Part shown: positions 59,601 to 60,531 of the stretch, piece by piece | Position numbering within the stretch: position 1 is the first letter of the stretch | Layout: every line of letters starts with the position of its first letter | Assembly: GCA_947307015.1 (NCBI GenBank) | Contig: CAMZHV010000012.1 | Span: 1-60,531, forward strand | From: an uncultured Prevotellaceae bacterium | GTDB lineage: Bacteria > Bacteroidota > Bacteroidia > Bacteroidales > Bacteroidaceae | Direction: 5' to 3' | DNA: 60,531 bases | Position numbers and translations under genes: made by a program | Notes under the pieces: generated by a model | Told to the model about the DNA's origin: nothing | What the model saw: only the letters and a program-made list of their open reading frames with translations | Databases searched by the model: none

Positions 59601-60531
59601 GTCGGCGGCTCCGACGGATCACCCCTCGTCTTCACCGCCACCTACCTTGGTGAGACCTACACCTTCACCCTCACCCTCAAGGACGCTCAGTTCTCCTATT
59701 ATACCGATCTGCTGACATCTGAGAATGGTTTCATCCACATCACTACGGCAGAACAGCTCGAAGCAGCCATCGAAAACAGCTATTTCGTGCTCTGTGCCGA
59801 CGAGGCCGACCTCATGCTTCATTTGTCCGATGGCAAGGAGAATGGCAACAAAGCCATCTTCTACAAAACTTCCGTCAATCCCCTGATAGATCTTTCGACC
59901 GTCTTCACCATCGAAGCCTTCGATGGCGGCTACTGTCTGCGCAACATCGACTACGACGGCCTGCTCCTGCAGACCGAGGCCAATGCCGCCTGGAACTTCC
60001 GCACTCACGACCAGCCATACGGCATCAGTTGGGCACGTTTCCTCTTCGCTTCCACCGGCAGCTCCTGGACCATCGAGAACGGCACCTATCCTGGCAACTG
60101 GCTCGGCCTCTGGACACCCGCCAACGGTTATCGCGACAGCGAGGAACTGGCCTGCAACAAAACGGGGGCAGAAGTTGGCCATTTCCAAATCTTCGCAATA
60201 CCCCGTACCCGCTTACATACAGACTATGTCAATATGCACGTCGGTTTCCCCGACGGGAAAACCATCGACGCCACCCCATTAATCGCTTCCCCCGACTTTG
60301 CTGGCAACGGCTGGCCCGGATGGACAGTCACAGGTACGTGGGGCAACCAGCGCTTCAACGGAGCTGCCGAAGTGTGGCACAGCACCGACTTCTCTATGCA
60401 ACAGACGCTCACCGGCCTACCCGCAGGAACATACACCGTCACCTGTCAGATGGCCAACGGCGAGGGCAGCAACACCGGCTATCTCTTTGCCACGGCTGGC
60501 GGCGAAACCACCAAAGCCGTTGTCAAGCAGA
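56601..60531 (+). CDS. Large secreted protein: LamG-like + alginate-lyase-like domain, 3' end missing
   Basis: The frame from ATG at 56601 (MKTKLWFVMLLFSM, signal peptide ending TAGAQ) stays open for 1310 codons to the window edge. Visible parts are a LamG/concanavalin-like domain (about 30-230, with WIGRAPFEGD), a linker helix region, an alginate-lyase-like (alpha/alpha)-toroid (about 330-720, with HPGALVTQADIDRAK, NFRHPNCGERPGHYWSNWG and QESGRDQGHT), and Ig-like or beta-sandwich repeats to the end. A polysaccharide lyase or hydrolase acting outside the cell is inferred; the family number cannot be given. It is divergent from the AraC-type regulator. Confidence 0.75.
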   Translation, partial: MKTKLWFVMLLFSMTAGAQEENLKMRFDFENVSGTSVKDEISGITAKTMGSAKVVEMGDFHVLDLGNASGYLNMTVSAGRLVRQLEDFTISVYYCVSRDASLSGNGYFLWAFSQSQANTETFGPYAAYRLNAQRMATATSGWGTEVGMEVGTESAKGRWVHMLYRQSGTKGELFIDGRRVQQRTDMPVFASTFTANPSYCWIGRAPFEGDSYLQQTLVADFRLYDTAVSDAFVRSLAAGTAALDEAYRYGSVGDFTTLVSMLQTCEAFMGSAGDGYAPNAVAELQEEMAAAQAELDAGRASQVVIDQFVASLRTLLNNVKATSGYAAKQPMSYTPGQQGFVHPGALVTQADIDRAKKLIFEERNPYMVRAWEILCANQYAQANSGSWPTTYVQRGLAGDNYMNAARGAAVAYQNALRWKISGDRAFADHAVETLMNWCNITEAVTGNTNISLAAGLYGYGFANAAELMRDYDGWNRADFERFKEWMVRVWYNPSIDFLRRRHDTWMNFRHPNCGERPGHYWSNWGLCNVLCVMSIGILCDDVHMYNQGVSFYKYDHQGTFVEDRTKTPMIFNDGCNEFIGNLVPIMMPDERGPFGYLGQMQESGRDQGHTVMALCCALDVCQIGFNQGDDLYAYMNDRIAAGCEYVCALNFADIPGANLPWYPYEYADCAGTRGASWQMYGPNEGGKGERRPNWDRIRGYYEGLRGVKLQYADKAAALLCPDGGGGNYNVNSGGFDHLGFSSLVNYRPLIDKADAITPLSGDIVYKGETLKNQTNLGGLKYKYWRGPSNAIPADGADITLIPQLPEGTTDTGLWQWNTGETTRQITVHADHSFIYRVTYTAANGAQSTAAFAIAVCGDAQADPMRQEITVNGEIEQTTEKTILAGTGVILYAEAATGWTDDYLWDNGAKGTIVTLNSVTQSRTYTCQFANQSGAVSEARFYLNVVPARQFITVDGGEMMAAEAEVFPGSSVVLELEVPGGTDPNAITWSDGSHGRTFTVPVGGSDGSPLVFTATYLGETYTFTLTLKDAQFSYYTDLLTSENGFIHITTAEQLEAAIENSYFVLCADEADLMLHLSDGKENGNKAIFYKTSVNPLIDLSTVFTIEAFDGGYCLRNIDYDGLLLQTEANAAWNFRTHDQPYGISWARFLFASTGSSWTIENGTYPGNWLGLWTPANGYRDSEELACNKTGAEVGHFQIFAIPRTRLHTDYVNMHVGFPDGKTIDATPLIASPDFAGNGWPGWTVTGTWGNQRFNGAAEVWHSTDFSMQQTLTGLPAGTYTVTCQMANGEGSNTGYLFATAGGETTKAVVKQ

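Overview
The window looks like a chromosomal segment of a fairly GC-rich member of the Bacteroidales, probably Prevotellaceae-like. The reasons are two SusC/SusD pairs, DUF6057 and DUF4153 families, a VirE_N-type primase-helicase family, glycosidases typical of gut or rumen Bacteroidales, and many promoters of the Bacteroidetes type (TTTG or TTG, about 20 bp, TAnnTTTG) in place of -35/-10 boxes. Genus-level placement is inference.

Layout. 1-5.1 kb holds housekeeping genes: the 3' part of purM, a tRNA-Val with its own promoter and terminator, prfA, a DUF4153 membrane protein and pyrF. 5.1-7.9 kb holds a first VirE-like primase-helicase gene, preceded by an array of four 22-bp repeats and an AT-rich tract. 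8.0-14.8 kb is an envelope operon: lpxD, lpxC, lpxA, a pRiA4b ORF-3-like gene, miaA and a class A PBP. A GH43-like enzyme follows. 16.0-34.5 kb is a seven-gene operon of FAS1 lipoprotein, SusC, SusD, FAS1, FAS1, SusC, SusD. 34.7-47.7 kb is a second operon with its own promoter: GH2 beta-galactosidase, DUF6057 membrane protein, a CxxCH-containing TolB-like lipoprotein, an S9 dipeptidyl peptidase, a DHH phosphoesterase and a GH105-DUF4861 fusion. A GH20 gene converges on it. 49.8-52.9 kb is a compact second VirE module bounded by inverted repeats and carrying its own four-unit 22-bp array. The right end has a small ORF, a hotdog thioesterase, a membrane-anchored propeller/AraC regulator and, divergently, a large secreted lyase-like protein that runs off the window.

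Working together: the Sus-like pairs would bind and import glycans across the outer membrane, with FAS1 lipoproteins perhaps acting as surface binding partners. GH43, GH2, GH105 and GH20 could trim galactosyl, arabinosyl, unsaturated uronyl and HexNAc units in the periplasm or at the surface. The substrate is not fixed by the sequence.

Two layers of structure are not explained by the genes. First, each VirE gene is preceded by exactly four 22-bp units, with an AT-rich tract nearby, resembling a small replication-origin or operator module; the second module also has near-perfect inverted ends. Second, GC-rich palindromic elements (35-37 bp, a related 31-bp form and an 85-bp composite) sit inside reading frames, often as convergent pairs. 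They add residues, form part of signal peptides and even supply a stop codon. A 55-bp palindrome inside purM and heptamer arrays in 5' leaders are further oddities.
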